A stretch of DNA of 64,000 bases from Vibrio sp. JPW-9-11-11 (GTDB lineage Bacteria > Pseudomonadota > Gammaproteobacteria > Enterobacterales > Vibrionaceae), in NCBI RefSeq assembly GCF_013369335.1, contig NZ_SZQJ01000002.1:1-64000 (forward strand). Direction: 5' to 3'. A model generated the notes under the pieces. The model saw nothing but the letters and a program-made list of their open reading frames with translations, was not told where the DNA came from and searched no databases. Made by a program: the position numbers and the translations under genes. Below are positions 9,400 through 19,189 of this stretch, in pieces (the stretch's first letter is position 1; the number at the start of each line of letters is the position of its first letter).

Positions 9400-9679
9400 G
9401 GGAGAACCTCTGAATATAGGCCGTGTCGCTATCCGATGCTAAGCCGGACACCACACGTAGTTAATAAAAATTGCTTGGACACCGCTGCCACTTGGCAAGC
9501 CATATCACTAAGGCGCGATATAGTAATGAATCGTGGCACAGGGATCAACCCGTTAGCGAAGAAAACTGCTACTTTTTTAGCCGCAAGAGGCATTGAGTTA
9601 CCTGGCGGTGTCTCTTTCTTGTCTAAGGCTTTTCCCTTAGACTAATCGACGTTCCCTCTCCAAGAGCTTGATAGCCACT

Positions 9680-11881
9680 ATGCGACCAACAATTGCTCGA
9701 GTTGCCTTACCCGTACCACTCGATAAACAATTTGACTATCTGATTCCCAACCATCTGTTTCCTGTTATTGGTGGGCGTGTCTCTGTGCCATTTGGTCGTC
9801 AAACTCTCGTGGGGATTGTGACTGTATTGACCCACGAGTCACAGTTTGATCAAAGCAAGCTTAAACCGATCCAGCAAGTGTTAGACAGTCAACCCGTATG
9901 GCCGCAAACGCTCTACTCGTTATTGCAGTGGTGTAGTCACTTTTATCAATATCCTCTCGGCGATACGCTGTTCAACGCGATGCCGAGTGCGCTGCGCAAA
10001 GGTAAGCCTGCGGATTTTGCTACTTTGGTTTCTTGGCGATTAACCAGCCAGGGTCGCGATCAACTGATGCAGGGCTTTGGTCGAGCGATAAAGCAGGCTA
10101 AGGTCATGCATATGCTAGAAGCTGGACCCGTTGCGCACCAAGCGTTTATCGATCAAGAGGTCGGGTCATCGGTGCTTAAAACGTTGACAGAAAAAGGCTG
10201 GATTGAATCGGTTGAACAGAAACCAGAGGCGAGTCAATGGCCGCAAGATATTGAAGCTATGGTCGATAAACCAAAGCTTAATGCAGAGCAAGCGGTGGCG
10301 ATTGCGACGGTTAACAGTGGTGAGGGCTTTGGCTGTTATTTGCTCGAAGGGGTGACTGGCTCGGGTAAAACCGAAGTTTATCTCAATCTTATCAAACCGG
10401 TACTTGAGAAAGGCGCCCAAGCGCTGGTGTTGGTGCCTGAAATAGGGCTAACGCCACAAACCATCAATCGCTTTAAAAAGCGATTCAATGTCCCCGTAGA
10501 AGTGATTCACTCTGGGCTCAATGAAACCGAACGCTTGAATGCTTGGCTGAGTGCCCGAGATAAAGCCGCAGGTATCGTTATCGGTACCCGTTCAGCGCTA
10601 CTAACGCCGTTTGCCAACCTCGGCATTATTATCGTGGATGAAGAGCACGACGCCTCATACAAACAGCAAGACAGCTTGCGCTATCATGCCCGCGATGTGG
10701 CGGTCATGCGCGCGAGTAAAGAGCAGATCCCGATTGTCCTGGGCTCTGCGACCCCCGCGCTCGAGACCCTATACAATGCGTTAGCCGGTAAATATCATCA
10801 TTTAGTCCTGAGTGCGCGAGCGGGCAATGCGACCGCGACCACTAACAAAGTGCTGGATGTAAAAGGGCTCTATTTGGAAAGCGGTTTATCGGCGCCTTTG
10901 ATTGCCGAGATGCGCAAACATCTCAGCGCTGGCAATCAGGTGATGTTGTTTCTCAATCGACGCGGTTTTTCGCCAGCATTAATGTGCCATGATTGTGGAT
11001 GGATTGCTGAATGCAAGCGATGTGATGCCTATTACACCTACCATCAACATAGTAACGAGATCCGTTGTCATCATTGCGGTTCGCAGCAACCCATCATTCA
11101 TCAATGCCAAGGCTGTGGCTCGACCCATTTAGTGACTGTCGGGGTAGGGACAGAACAGCTCGAACAGCAATTAGCAGAGCTGTTTCCTGATTACAAAACA
11201 ATACGTATCGATCGTGATAGCACACGGCGCAAAGGCAGCTTAGAAAGCGCGTTGGAGTCTATTCGCCGTGGCGACTATCAAATCCTGATCGGTACCCAAA
11301 TGCTGGCCAAAGGCCATCACTTTCCTGACGTAACCTTAGTCGCGTTATTGGATGTGGACGGCTCTCTCTATAGTAGTGATTTCCGTGCTTCTGAGCGCTT
11401 AGCGCAGCTGTTCATTCAAGTAGCAGGTCGAGCAGGCCGTGCGAGTAAACCGGGAGAGGTGATTTTACAAACTCACCATCCTGAGCACAGTTTACTTCAA
11501 GCCCTGCTCAATAAAAGCTACCGTCATTTTGCTGAAACCGCTTTACAAGAGCGCAAGGTGGCTCAGTTACCGCCTTTCTCATTTTTGACTTTGTTTCGCG
11601 CGGAGGCCAATCAGTCCGAGCTGGTGGAAGCGTTTTTACGTCAAGTGCGCCATACCTTAGAATCGCATCCGCTTTTTGACCATGGATGCCAAGTGCTAGG
11701 ACCGACGCCAGCGCCATTAGCGAAGCGAGCGGGTAAGTTCCGTTGGCAGTTACTGCTACAAACCGAGAGCCGCCCCGTGATGCAAAAGCTGTTAACCAGT
11801 GCTAAGCCGGCCATTGCGTTGTTACCCCATGCTAAAAAAGTGCGTTGGACACTCGATATCGAGCCGCAAGACTTGAGCTAG
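9680..11881 (+). CDS. priA: Primosomal protein N' (replication restart helicase PriA)
   Basis: PriA recognises stalled forks and D-loops, unwinds DNA 3' to 5', and loads DnaB through PriB/DnaT. The Walker A motif GVTGSGKT is near 224-231 and DEEHD near 320-324. The helicase core is interrupted by cysteine pairs (CHDCGWIAECKRC, CHHCG, CQGCG) that bind two zinc ions. I chose the ATG at 9680 (MRPTIARVALPVP), giving 733 residues as in E. coli (732). A TTG four codons upstream (9668) is an alternative. It is the first gene of the conserved priA-cytR-ftsN-hslVU order. Confidence 0.95.
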   Translation: MRPTIARVALPVPLDKQFDYLIPNHLFPVIGGRVSVPFGRQTLVGIVTVLTHESQFDQSKLKPIQQVLDSQPVWPQTLYSLLQWCSHFYQYPLGDTLFNAMPSALRKGKPADFATLVSWRLTSQGRDQLMQGFGRAIKQAKVMHMLEAGPVAHQAFIDQEVGSSVLKTLTEKGWIESVEQKPEASQWPQDIEAMVDKPKLNAEQAVAIATVNSGEGFGCYLLEGVTGSGKTEVYLNLIKPVLEKGAQALVLVPEIGLTPQTINRFKKRFNVPVEVIHSGLNETERLNAWLSARDKAAGIVIGTRSALLTPFANLGIIIVDEEHDASYKQQDSLRYHARDVAVMRASKEQIPIVLGSATPALETLYNALAGKYHHLVLSARAGNATATTNKVLDVKGLYLESGLSAPLIAEMRKHLSAGNQVMLFLNRRGFSPALMCHDCGWIAECKRCDAYYTYHQHSNEIRCHHCGSQQPIIHQCQGCGSTHLVTVGVGTEQLEQQLAELFPDYKTIRIDRDSTRRKGSLESALESIRRGDYQILIGTQMLAKGHHFPDVTLVALLDVDGSLYSSDFRASERLAQLFIQVAGRAGRASKPGEVILQTHHPEHSLLQALLNKSYRHFAETALQERKVAQLPPFSFLTLFRAEANQSELVEAFLRQVRHTLESHPLFDHGCQVLGPTPAPLAKRAGKFRWQLLLQTESRPVMQKLLTSAKPAIALLPHAKKVRWTLDIEPQDLS

Positions 11882-12232
11882 TCATTTGCGCATCGGGTGG
11901 CATACTTGATCGACGGCGCGGCTAAATCATCACTACAGCGTTCCCTATGCACAGCTTTTTCATTTATTTGTGATGTTCGTCACCTACCGACCACTAATTT
12001 TGTTAAATCTCCCGTAACTTTGCGTTGTGAAATGAATACACTAGGTGAGTTACAATGCATTGTTTTTACATCATACTTTGCAAGTTAAACGATTGCTTAA
12101 GGCAAGTAATTAGAAGATAGGTTGTAGCCTGCAATTTCGTGCGTTCGGTTTTGCACTGAAGACATGATGTTTTATTTAGAGGCTTGGGTGGCATTGGCTA
12201 CCGGATCGGAATATTTAAGAGGTTAGTAAACT
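11882..12232 (+). other. Intergenic region between priA and cytR
   Basis: This 351-base gap carries the cytR promoter region. The only recognisable signal is a CRP-type site at 11967-11986. No other gene is visible. Confidence 0.6.
11967..11986 (+). promoter_or_regulatory. Predicted CRP site upstream of cytR
   Basis: TGTGA-TGTTCG-TCACC (11969-11984) matches the CRP consensus TGTGA-N6-TCACA at nine of ten positions. cytR of E. coli is driven by CRP and repressed by its own product next to CRP. The site lies about 250 bases upstream of the cytR start, so the transcript would have a long leader. Confidence 0.7.
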
Positions 12233-13240
12233 ATGGCGACAATGAAGGATGTTGCCCAGCTTGCGGGAGTTTCGACAGCGACGGTTTCACGTGCGCTAAT
12301 GAATCCGGAAAAAGTATCATCAGCGACGAGAAAACGAGTAGAAGACGCTGTTTTAGAAGCTGGATATTCACCAAATTCGTTGGCAAGGAATCTGCGCCGC
12401 AACGAATCCAAAACGATCATCGCGATCATTCCTGACATCTGTGATCCTTATTACACTGAAATCATTCGCGGCATTGAAGACGCGGCGATGGAGCACGGCT
12501 ATATCGTGCTACTCGGGGATAGTGGACAGCAGAAAAAACGGGAGAGTTCTTTTGTGAACTTAGTGTTCACCAAGCAAGCCGACGGCATGTTGTTGCTCGG
12601 AACCGACCTTCCCTTTGATGTCAGTAAACCTGAGCAGAAAAATTTACCCCCTATGGTCATGGCGTGTGAGTATGCGCCTGAACTTGAACTTCCTACGGTG
12701 CATATCGATAACTTGACCTCGGCGTTTGAAGCGGTCAACTATCTGACTCAAATGGGGCATAAGCGCATCGCAGAAATATCGGGGCCGCAGGCAGCTGCCT
12801 TGTGTAATTTCCGCCAGCAAGGTTACCAGCAAGCGCTGCGCCGAGCGGGCGTGACTATGAACCCGAACTATCGTGCGTTTGGCGATTTCACCTTTGAATC
12901 GGGAGCCCGTGCTGTACGACAGTTGTTGTCGTTGCATGAGCCGCCTACCGCTATTTTCTGTCACAATGATGCGATGGCGATTGGTGCTATTCAAGAAGCG
13001 AAAAAACTAGGCATTCGAGTGCCACACGATCTGTCGGTGGTTGGTTTCGATGATATTCAGTTCGCGCAGTACTGCGATCCACCGTTAACGACGATTTCGC
13101 AGCCTCGTTACGAAATTGGCCGCCAAGCGATGCTAATGATGCTTGAGCTATTGCGCGGCCACGACGTGCGGGCAGGGTCGCGTTTACTTGAGACGACCCT
13201 GGTGGTTCGTGATAGTGCGGCACCACCACGTATCGTATAG
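12233..13240 (+). CDS. cytR: LacI-family regulator CytR
   Basis: CytR represses nucleoside uptake and catabolism genes together with CRP and is induced by cytidine. In Vibrio it also acts on competence and biofilm genes. The 335-residue protein has the LacI-family helix-turn-helix MKDVAQLAGVSTATVSRALM at about 4-23, followed by a periplasmic-binding-protein-like effector domain (IIAIIPDICDPYYTEIIRGI; VVGFDDIQFA). The ATG has AGAGG upstream. Position between priA and ftsN is the conserved location of cytR. A weak terminator hairpin follows. Confidence 0.94.
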   Translation: MATMKDVAQLAGVSTATVSRALMNPEKVSSATRKRVEDAVLEAGYSPNSLARNLRRNESKTIIAIIPDICDPYYTEIIRGIEDAAMEHGYIVLLGDSGQQKKRESSFVNLVFTKQADGMLLLGTDLPFDVSKPEQKNLPPMVMACEYAPELELPTVHIDNLTSAFEAVNYLTQMGHKRIAEISGPQAAALCNFRQQGYQQALRRAGVTMNPNYRAFGDFTFESGARAVRQLLSLHEPPTAIFCHNDAMAIGAIQEAKKLGIRVPHDLSVVGFDDIQFAQYCDPPLTTISQPRYEIGRQAMLMMLELLRGHDVRAGSRLLETTLVVRDSAAPPRIV

Positions 13241-13253
13241 CTAGATTAAAACC

Positions 13254-13284
13254 AAGCGGCGCATTTTGATGCGCCGCTTCCATT
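13254..13284 (+). terminator. Possible terminator after cytR
   Basis: A 9-bp GC-rich stem AGCGGCGCA / TGCGCCGCT (13255-13263 with 13270-13278) with a 6-base loop is followed only by a weak T-rich stretch (TCCATTTC). It may slow rather than stop transcription into ftsN. Confidence 0.6.
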
Positions 13285-13357
13285 TCAATACTGTCATCGG
13301 GTAGCAATCTGCTTTAACATATCGCTCAGTTGTAATTTATTTCATTGATATTCAGTC

Positions 13358-13906
13358 GTGGCCAATCGAGATTATGTAAAAAGAGGGCGTGGCACTACTA
13401 GCCGCAAGCCAGCTAAAAAGAAAACTACACCACGTGGTAAACCATGGCGCAGTGGTCTATTGGCCGTGTTGTTAGTGGCCGCCTTTGGTTATGGGTTGTA
13501 TTTGCTCAGTCAAGACCCTGAGCCACCGACACCTGTGACTCAGCCGGTGAAACCAAAGCCGAAACCTAAACCGAAAACGACCTTGCCTCCACCACCGGAA
13601 GAAAAGTGGGATTATGTTGAATCGCTGCCGAGTCGTGAAGTCGAAGTCCAAGCCAAAGAACAAGTGGTTTCTGACATTCCTTATATCATGCAGTGCGGCG
13701 CGTTTAAGAACGCAAAAGACGCTGAATCGCGCAAGCTTGATATTGCGTTCCAAGGTATCAACAGCAAGATTCGTAAAAAAGAAAACAGCAGTTGGTATCG
13801 CGTGGTTCTTGGCCCTTATAAGTTCAAGCGCGATGCAGAACGTGACAAGCACAAACTGCAGCGGGCTAAGATAGAGCCGTGTGCGATTTGGAAAGAAGCA
13901 CAATAA
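13358..13906 (+). CDS. ftsN: Cell division protein FtsN
   Basis: FtsN triggers septal peptidoglycan synthesis at the divisome and binds denuded glycan. The 182-residue protein starts at GTG (MANRDYVKRG). It has a basic cytoplasmic tail (1-31), one membrane helix (about 32-50), a periplasmic Lys/Pro-rich stretch (about 62-79) and a C-terminal SPOR domain (about 107-180; IPYIMQCGAFKNAKDAE). It is shorter than E. coli FtsN (319) because the linker is short. It lies between cytR and hslV as expected. Confidence 0.93.
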   Translation: MANRDYVKRGRGTTSRKPAKKKTTPRGKPWRSGLLAVLLVAAFGYGLYLLSQDPEPPTPVTQPVKPKPKPKPKTTLPPPPEEKWDYVESLPSREVEVQAKEQVVSDIPYIMQCGAFKNAKDAESRKLDIAFQGINSKIRKKENSSWYRVVLGPYKFKRDAERDKHKLQRAKIEPCAIWKEAQ

Positions 13907-13918
13907 ATTGACGAAATA

Positions 13919-13945
13919 ACGAACCCTAGCGGGTTCGTTTTTTTT
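13919..13945 (+). terminator. Intrinsic terminator of ftsN
   Basis: ACGAACCC / GGGTTCGT with a TAGC loop is followed by eight T. It separates ftsN from hslVU. Confidence 0.92.
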
Positions 13946-14041
13946 CGGGCGCTGCTACTCCCTGCCTTCCCCTTGAATTCCCATTTCGTCAGCCTCATAT
14001 TGTTTCTATCACTGAATCAAAATTATTATGAGGCCCTACTC

Positions 14042-14584
14042 GTGACTACCATTGTATCTGTACGTCGTAATAACAAAGTCGTCATCGCTGGTGATGGACA
14101 AGTGTCGCTAGGTAACACAGTAATGAAGGGCAATGCGCGCAAAGTGCGTCGCCTTTACAACAATAAAGTACTGGCAGGCTTTGCGGGTGGTACTGCAGAC
14201 GCGTTTACCCTATTTGAGCGCTTTGAAAGCAAACTGCAAATGCACCAGGGCCATTTAACCAAAGCGGCGGTTGAACTGGCGAAAGATTGGCGTAGTGACC
14301 GTGCTTTGAGAAAGTTGGAAGCTTTGCTTGCGGTGGCCGATGAAACGGCCTCATTGATCATCACGGGTAACGGCGATGTGGTGCAGCCAGAAAACGATCT
14401 GATTGCGATTGGTTCTGGCGGTAACTTTGCTCAGGCTGCCGCAACCGCACTATTAGAAAATACCGATTTAGATGCGCGTGAAATCGCGGAGAAGTCACTC
14501 AAAATCGCGGGTGATATTTGTGTCTTCACCAACCATCATCACACTATTGAAGAACTAGAAACCTCTGCCGAACACGCTGAGTAA
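14042..14584 (+). CDS. hslV: ATP-dependent protease subunit HslV (ClpQ)
   Basis: HslV is the proteolytic double-hexamer ring of the HslUV protease, which degrades misfolded proteins and regulators such as SulA. I start it at GTG 14042 ([12 protein letters not shown]), with GAGG eight bases upstream. The frame is open upstream to 13973, but the mature enzyme needs Thr at its N-terminus after Met removal (TTIVSVRR), which fixes the start. [15 protein letters not shown] and [11 protein letters not shown] are family motifs. At 180 residues it is near normal length. hslU follows 41 bases later. Confidence 0.95.
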   Translation: MTTIVSVRRNNKVVIAGDGQVSLGNTVMKGNARKVRRLYNNKVLAGFAGGTADAFTLFERFESKLQMHQGHLTKAAVELAKDWRSDRALRKLEALLAVADETASLIITGNGDVVQPENDLIAIGSGGNFAQAAATALLENTDLDAREIAEKSLKIAGDICVFTNHHHTIEELETSAEHAE

Positions 14585-14625
14585 AACCAAAAATAGTGGT
14601 CACCAAATTTTTAAGGAACTGAATT

Positions 14626-15960
14626 ATGTCTGAAATGACACCTCGTGAAATTGTCCACGAACTTAATCGCCATATTATTGGTCAAGAAAAAGCCAAACGT
14701 TCGGTCGCCATTGCTCTGCGTAACCGCTGGCGCCGCATGCAGCTTGAAGAGAGTTTGCGTGTTGAGGTTACCCCAAAAAATATTCTAATGATTGGCCCAA
14801 CCGGTGTGGGTAAAACCGAGATTGCGCGTCGCTTGGCGAAGCTGGCTAATGCCCCGTTTATTAAAGTGGAAGCGACTAAGTTTACCGAAGTGGGTTATGT
14901 GGGTAAGGAAGTGGAAACCATTATCCGTGACCTGACCGACGTGGCGATCAAAATGACTCACCAGCAGGCGATGGAAAAAGTGAAGTTCCGCGCCGAAGAG
15001 CAGGCAGAGGAACGTATTTTAGATGCACTATTGCCGCCAGCGCGTGACGCTTGGGGTCAAAACGAACAGCAAGACGACACGGCTTCGAACACGCGCCAAG
15101 TGTTCCGTAAGAAGCTACGTGAAGGCAAGCTAGACGACAAAGAGATAGAGATTGATGTGGCCGCGCCACAAATGGGCGTAGAGATCATGGCGCCTCCTGG
15201 TATGGAAGAGATGACCAACCAGCTGCAAGGCATGTTCCAAAACCTAGCGGGTGATACCAAGAAGAAGCGCAAACTTAAAATCAAAGATGCGTTCAAGGCA
15301 TTGACGGAAGAAGAAGCAGCTAAGCTGGTCAATCAAGAAGAGTTGAAAGAGCAAGCCATCTACAATGTTGAGAACAACGGTATCGTATTTATCGATGAAA
15401 TCGACAAGATTTGTAAGCGTGGTGAGAGCTCGGGTCCGGATGTGTCTCGTGAGGGGGTGCAACGTGATCTGCTACCGTTGATTGAGGGGAGCACAGTGTC
15501 GACCAAGCACGGTATGGTCAAAACGGATCACATTCTGTTTGTTGCATCAGGCGCTTTCCAAGTGGCTAAACCATCGGATTTGATTCCGGAGCTACAAGGT
15601 CGTCTGCCAATTCGTGTTGAGTTGGAAGCGTTATCAAGCCATGACTTCAAGCGTATTCTGACTGAACCCAAAGCGTCTTTGACCGAGCAGTACATAGCAC
15701 TGATGAAAACAGAACAGGTCGATATCGAGTTTACCGACGAAGGCATTACACAGATTGCTGAAGCGGCGTGGACAGTCAACGAAACCACGGAAAATATCGG
15801 TGCTCGTCGCCTGCATACAGTGATGGAACGTCTAATGGATGAGATTTCATTTGATGCGACTGACAAAGCAGGCACCAAGCTGGTTATTGATGATCAGTAT
15901 GTGAAGACACGCCTTGGTGAATTTGTTGAAGACGAAGACCTGAGTCGCTTCATTCTTTAA
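14626..15960 (+). CDS. hslU: ATP-dependent protease ATPase subunit HslU (ClpY)
   Basis: HslU is the AAA+ unfoldase ring that recognises substrates and threads them into HslV. The 444-residue protein has Walker A GPTGVGKT at 57-64, Walker [12 protein letters not shown] near 250-260 and an intermediate (I) domain between them. Its extreme C-terminus (LSRFIL) is the tail that docks into HslV to activate it. The ATG follows TAAGGA at good spacing. It is cotranscribed with hslV and ends in a terminator. Confidence 0.97.
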   Translation: MSEMTPREIVHELNRHIIGQEKAKRSVAIALRNRWRRMQLEESLRVEVTPKNILMIGPTGVGKTEIARRLAKLANAPFIKVEATKFTEVGYVGKEVETIIRDLTDVAIKMTHQQAMEKVKFRAEEQAEERILDALLPPARDAWGQNEQQDDTASNTRQVFRKKLREGKLDDKEIEIDVAAPQMGVEIMAPPGMEEMTNQLQGMFQNLAGDTKKKRKLKIKDAFKALTEEEAAKLVNQEELKEQAIYNVENNGIVFIDEIDKICKRGESSGPDVSREGVQRDLLPLIEGSTVSTKHGMVKTDHILFVASGAFQVAKPSDLIPELQGRLPIRVELEALSSHDFKRILTEPKASLTEQYIALMKTEQVDIEFTDEGITQIAEAAWTVNETTENIGARRLHTVMERLMDEISFDATDKAGTKLVIDDQYVKTRLGEFVEDEDLSRFIL

Positions 15961-15987
15961 TCGCATTCAACGCGCCCCTTATTAATT

Positions 15988-16014
15988 GAGCCGACCTTAG
16001 TGTCGGCTTTTTTG
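15988..16014 (+). terminator. Intrinsic terminator of hslVU
   Basis: AGCCGAC / GTCGGCT (15989-15995 with 16002-16008) is followed by TTTTTT. Confidence 0.88.
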
Positions 16015-16194
16015 ATCTCTGCTCTCTCTCATTGCCAATGTGAATTATTCGGGAATAACTCACAAATTTAATCAATCTTTCGATTATTCCTTTGTCTTAT
16101 ATTTTGTTACATTTGGTTGTGTTGAAGAGTTACTAGCAACATCTTGTTTTTGAATGGTTTATGTAACTCAATCAACATTAAATGGAGAAAAACA

Positions 16195-17598
16195 ATGAAT
16201 GATCTTGGCTTAGGACAAAGCTCAAAGGTGGAGAAACGACGTCAGACTCTTCACCGCACGCTTAGAGCAGCGGTATATGGTGTTCCGTTGCTTGCCTTGG
16301 GGTTAACCGTGAATAGCTCGGTATTGATGACAGACGCTGGCTACAGCTATGTACACCAAAACAATATGACGGGTGAGCTGGATGTGTTTACCGAACCCGG
16401 TATTCACTTTCGTATGCCATTTCTGTCAAAGATAACCAAGTACGACCAGGTGATTACCGTTTCATTCGGTAATAGCAAAGGTGAAGATTTCTATCAGCGC
16501 CTTGACCCAGTGCAAGTTCGCTTTGCGGACACCTACATCGGTCAGATCCCGGTGACATTTCGCTTCAAGTTGAGTAACGACCCTCAAGCAATGATAAAAA
16601 TGCACCGAGAGTTTCGTAATAACAGCAACTTGATTGATGCGTTACTGGTTAAAAATGCCCGCAATGTGACCGTGATCACCGCGACACAATACACAGGTGA
16701 GGAGTTTTTCCAAGGTGGTTTGAACCAGTTCAAGTCGAAGCTAGGTGACCAGCTACGGAATGGAATTTACACCACCGAGCGTCGTCAAGTGGAGGTGGAA
16801 GAGTTGGATTTAGCCCCGGTTGGCGTCGACCAGTCGAATGCCAACCAACTGCAACGGACCAATCAGTTGGTGTGGAAAACCGTGCCAGTGCTTGATGTTT
16901 CGGGCCAACCGGTACGTCAGGACAATCCGCTGCAGCAGTACGGTATTCAAGTGACGCAGGTAACGATAGGCGATCCTCAACCCGAGAAGCAGCTTGACCA
17001 GTTGCTGGCAGATAAAAAACGTCTCGTGGCTGATCGAATTCGTGCGATTCAAGAGCAAGAAACGTCGAAGGCACAAGCCGAGACCGAGCAGCTACGTAAA
17101 GAGATTCAACGTACTCGCGAAGTGCAGGATGCTCAGCGCCAGAAAGAGCTAGCGATTATCTCTCAGCAAAAAGAGGTCGAAGTCGCGCGTCAAATTGCAG
17201 AGCGTGAAATTGTCGAGGTAGAGAAGACCAAACGCTTGGCTGAAGTCGACAAAGAGAAAGAACTGGCGATCGCTGAAGCGAACTTAGCGATTCAAAAAGC
17301 CAATGCACTTTCGGCTGAATTCGAAGCGAAAGCGATTCTTGAAAAAGGGCGTGCTGAGGCGGAAATACTAAAAGCTAAGTATGCGGCTCTAGGTGCTAAC
17401 CGCGAAGTCTATTTGGCCGAGTTGAATCGAGATGTTGCGAATTCGCTCTACAACAATCTGCAGAACTTCCAAGTGCAGATGCCCCAAAACTACATTGGTG
17501 GTGGGGACCAAAGCGGGTTGACCACAAATCTGGATGTGATTACTGGATTTGGTGCTCTTGGTTTGATGGATCAAACTAAAAAGGTGGTGCAAAACTAA
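16195..17598 (+). CDS. SPFH/band-7 domain membrane protein
   Basis: The protein belongs to the SPFH (stomatin/prohibitin/flotillin/HflK-C) superfamily, but I do not recognise a named member. I start it at ATG 16195 (MNDLGLGQSS), with ATGGAGAAAAAC upstream, giving 467 residues. One membrane segment lies at about 26-45. A band-7 domain follows (TEPGIHFRMPFL; SFGNSKGEDFYQRL). A long charged coiled coil rich in E, K, Q and R covers about 265-395 (QKEVEVARQIAEREIVEVEK). The Ala/Glu-rich arm is typical of flotillin-like scaffolds. It is monocistronic between hslU and frd. Function unknown; an oligomeric membrane scaffold is the family-based inference. Confidence 0.85.
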   Translation: MNDLGLGQSSKVEKRRQTLHRTLRAAVYGVPLLALGLTVNSSVLMTDAGYSYVHQNNMTGELDVFTEPGIHFRMPFLSKITKYDQVITVSFGNSKGEDFYQRLDPVQVRFADTYIGQIPVTFRFKLSNDPQAMIKMHREFRNNSNLIDALLVKNARNVTVITATQYTGEEFFQGGLNQFKSKLGDQLRNGIYTTERRQVEVEELDLAPVGVDQSNANQLQRTNQLVWKTVPVLDVSGQPVRQDNPLQQYGIQVTQVTIGDPQPEKQLDQLLADKKRLVADRIRAIQEQETSKAQAETEQLRKEIQRTREVQDAQRQKELAIISQQKEVEVARQIAEREIVEVEKTKRLAEVDKEKELAIAEANLAIQKANALSAEFEAKAILEKGRAEAEILKAKYAALGANREVYLAELNRDVANSLYNNLQNFQVQMPQNYIGGGDQSGLTTNLDVITGFGALGLMDQTKKVVQN

Positions 17599-17611
17599 CG
17601 TTTTGACCAAT

Positions 17612-17640
17612 AAAAAAAGCTGGCATCGGCCAGCTTTTTC
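17612..17640. terminator. Bidirectional terminator between the SPFH gene and frdD
   Basis: GCTGGC / GCCAGC with an ATCG loop, flanked by an A run on the left and TTTTTC on the right, lies between two converging genes. Confidence 0.9.
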
Positions 17641-17654
17641 TTTATGTCGTTGGA

Positions 17655-18032
17655 CTAGATCATCGCAATAAAAATTACCGCGAGGGCGGAGATCAAACCT
17701 GCGAAGGCATAACACGCCACTTTACCGACGATGCCTGTGTGGAATTTCAGATCGTGCATACCATGATGAACTCGGTGCATGGCGTGCCACATCGGCAAGG
17801 CTAAAGTTGCGATAATGAACAGTGCTCCGATGATGCTGGTGGCGAAGTCTGCGACGCGCTCATAGCTTAGCGACTCAGGATCAATGATGCCAAGTGGCGC
17901 AAGCACACCGAGAACCAAAATGGTGACGGGTGTTATCATGGCAAACCAAGTGCCGCCCGCACCAAACAATCCCCACCAAATGGGTTCGTCGGAGCGGTTG
18001 GGTGTTCTGTTTACAGAGTAGTTGGGTTTCAT
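17655..18032 (-). CDS. frdD: Fumarate reductase membrane subunit D
   Basis: FrdD is one of two small membrane anchors that bind menaquinol and hold FrdAB on the cytoplasmic face. The 125-residue protein has three hydrophobic helices (about 25-48, 65-87 and 100-124) and the [12 protein letters not shown] histidine cluster between helices 2 and 3. It is last in frdABCD and starts 12 bases after the frdC stop. Length is close to E. coli FrdD (119). Confidence 0.94.
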   Translation of the reverse strand: MKPNYSVNRTPNRSDEPIWWGLFGAGGTWFAMITPVTILVLGVLAPLGIIDPESLSYERVADFATSIIGALFIIATLALPMWHAMHRVHHGMHDLKFHTGIVGKVACYAFAGLISALAVIFIAMI

Positions 18033-18044
18033 CGTTACTGCTCC

Positions 18045-18428
18045 TTACACCACGATAAGTACAATGAGGGAAATAAAGGCCACTGCCGCCCATTGAGTCA
18101 GAACAATGATCTTCTTATCAATCGGCTTGCCTTTCAGGCGAATCGGCATGACTTGCGGCATCATGCTGAAAAACGTTTGGGCATGAAGTAGGCTACCTAG
18201 TAGCGCGACGATATTGATCGCCACAACAATAGGGTTGGCCATAAAGTCTAACCAGGTTTGCCAAGCTTGCGGACCTTTCACTAACGCGCCTAACCCGACG
18301 GTTAAGAACAAGGTAAATAGGACTAGTGGCAGCACGGTCGCTTCACGTAGCATGTAGAAGCGGTAAAAAGGATGATCTTTCCACCAAGTGCGTTTCATTT
18401 CACGAACGTAAGGTTTGCGGTTACTCAT
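18045..18428 (-). CDS. frdC: Fumarate reductase membrane subunit C
   Basis: FrdC is the second membrane anchor of quinol:fumarate reductase. The 127-residue protein begins MSNRKPYVREMKRTWWKDHP, with the conserved RTWW-K-F-YR region. It has three membrane helices (about 31-52, 69-88 and 107-126). It follows frdB after two bases, so translation is likely coupled. Confidence 0.94.
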   Translation of the reverse strand: MSNRKPYVREMKRTWWKDHPFYRFYMLREATVLPLVLFTLFLTVGLGALVKGPQAWQTWLDFMANPIVVAINIVALLGSLLHAQTFFSMMPQVMPIRLKGKPIDKKIIVLTQWAAVAFISLIVLIVV

Positions 18429-18430
18429 CC

Positions 18431-19189
18431 TTATGCCTCCTCTTTGACCGGCTTGCCATCAGGCTTAAGCATTGCGATAACAAAATCCATTGAAGATTCG
18501 ACTTTGCCTTGGTTTACCGCTGCTGCTGGGTCTACGTTTTTCGGACAAACCTCAGAACAGTAGCCAACGAAAGTACAACCCCAAGCGCCATTTTCGCCAT
18601 TGATCAGTTGCATACGTTCGGCTTTACCATTGTCACGGCTATCGAGATTGTAACGGTGTGCCAGTGTCAGTGCGGCTGGGCCAATGAACTCAGGGTTGAG
18701 ACCAAACTGTGGACAGGCTGCGTAGCACAGGCCGCAGTTAATACAGCCCGCAAACTGTTTGTATTTCGCCATTTGCTCTGGCGTTTGCAAGTTGGTGCCG
18801 TCTTCTGGTTTGCGATCGTTACCAATGATGTAAGGTTTAATCGCTTCGAGACGTTCGATAAACGGCGTCATATCGACAATCAAATCTTTTTCGATTGGGA
18901 AGTTCGCTAATGGTTCGATTTTCACACCATTTGGGTAGTCACGTAAGAAGCTCTTACACGCCAGTTTAGGTACGCCGTTGACCATCACACCACACGAGCC
19001 ACAAATTGCCATGCGACAAGACCAACGGTAAGAGAGGTCTTTGTCTAGGTTATCTTTGATATAACCAATGGCGTCGAGGATTGACATGGTTTCATCGAAA
19101 GGCACTTCGAAGGTTTGTAAATGCGGCTCTGCGTCTTTTTCTGGGTCGTAACGCAGAATATCGACTTTCTGAATACGGTTGGCTGACAT
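18431..19189 (-). CDS. frdB: Fumarate reductase iron-sulfur subunit
   Basis: FrdB passes electrons from menaquinol at FrdCD to the flavin of FrdA. Three cluster motifs are visible: [2Fe-2S] ligands C58, C63, C66 and C78; a first cysteine set C149, C152, C155 and C159; and a second set C205, C211 and C215. The last two together hold the [4Fe-4S] and [3Fe-4S] clusters. At 252 residues it is near E. coli FrdB (244). Its ATG overlaps the frdA stop by one base. Confidence 0.96.
   Translation of the reverse strand: MSANRIQKVDILRYDPEKDAEPHLQTFEVPFDETMSILDAIGYIKDNLDKDLSYRWSCRMAICGSCGVMVNGVPKLACKSFLRDYPNGVKIEPLANFPIEKDLIVDMTPFIERLEAIKPYIIGNDRKPEDGTNLQTPEQMAKYKQFAGCINCGLCYAACPQFGLNPEFIGPAALTLAHRYNLDSRDNGKAERMQLINGENGAWGCTFVGYCSEVCPKNVDPAAAVNQGKVESSMDFVIAMLKPDGKPVKEEA

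Noticed and set aside
9382-9645. Possible small gene between rpmE and priA
   Set aside because: It begins inside rpmE on the opposite strand, has an odd composition and no good start. The region is better explained as divergent promoters.
9668-9679. TTG start of priA four codons upstream
   Set aside because: The ATG at 9680 gives the usual length and N-terminus. The TTG is directly after AAGAG, too close for use. It remains an alternative.
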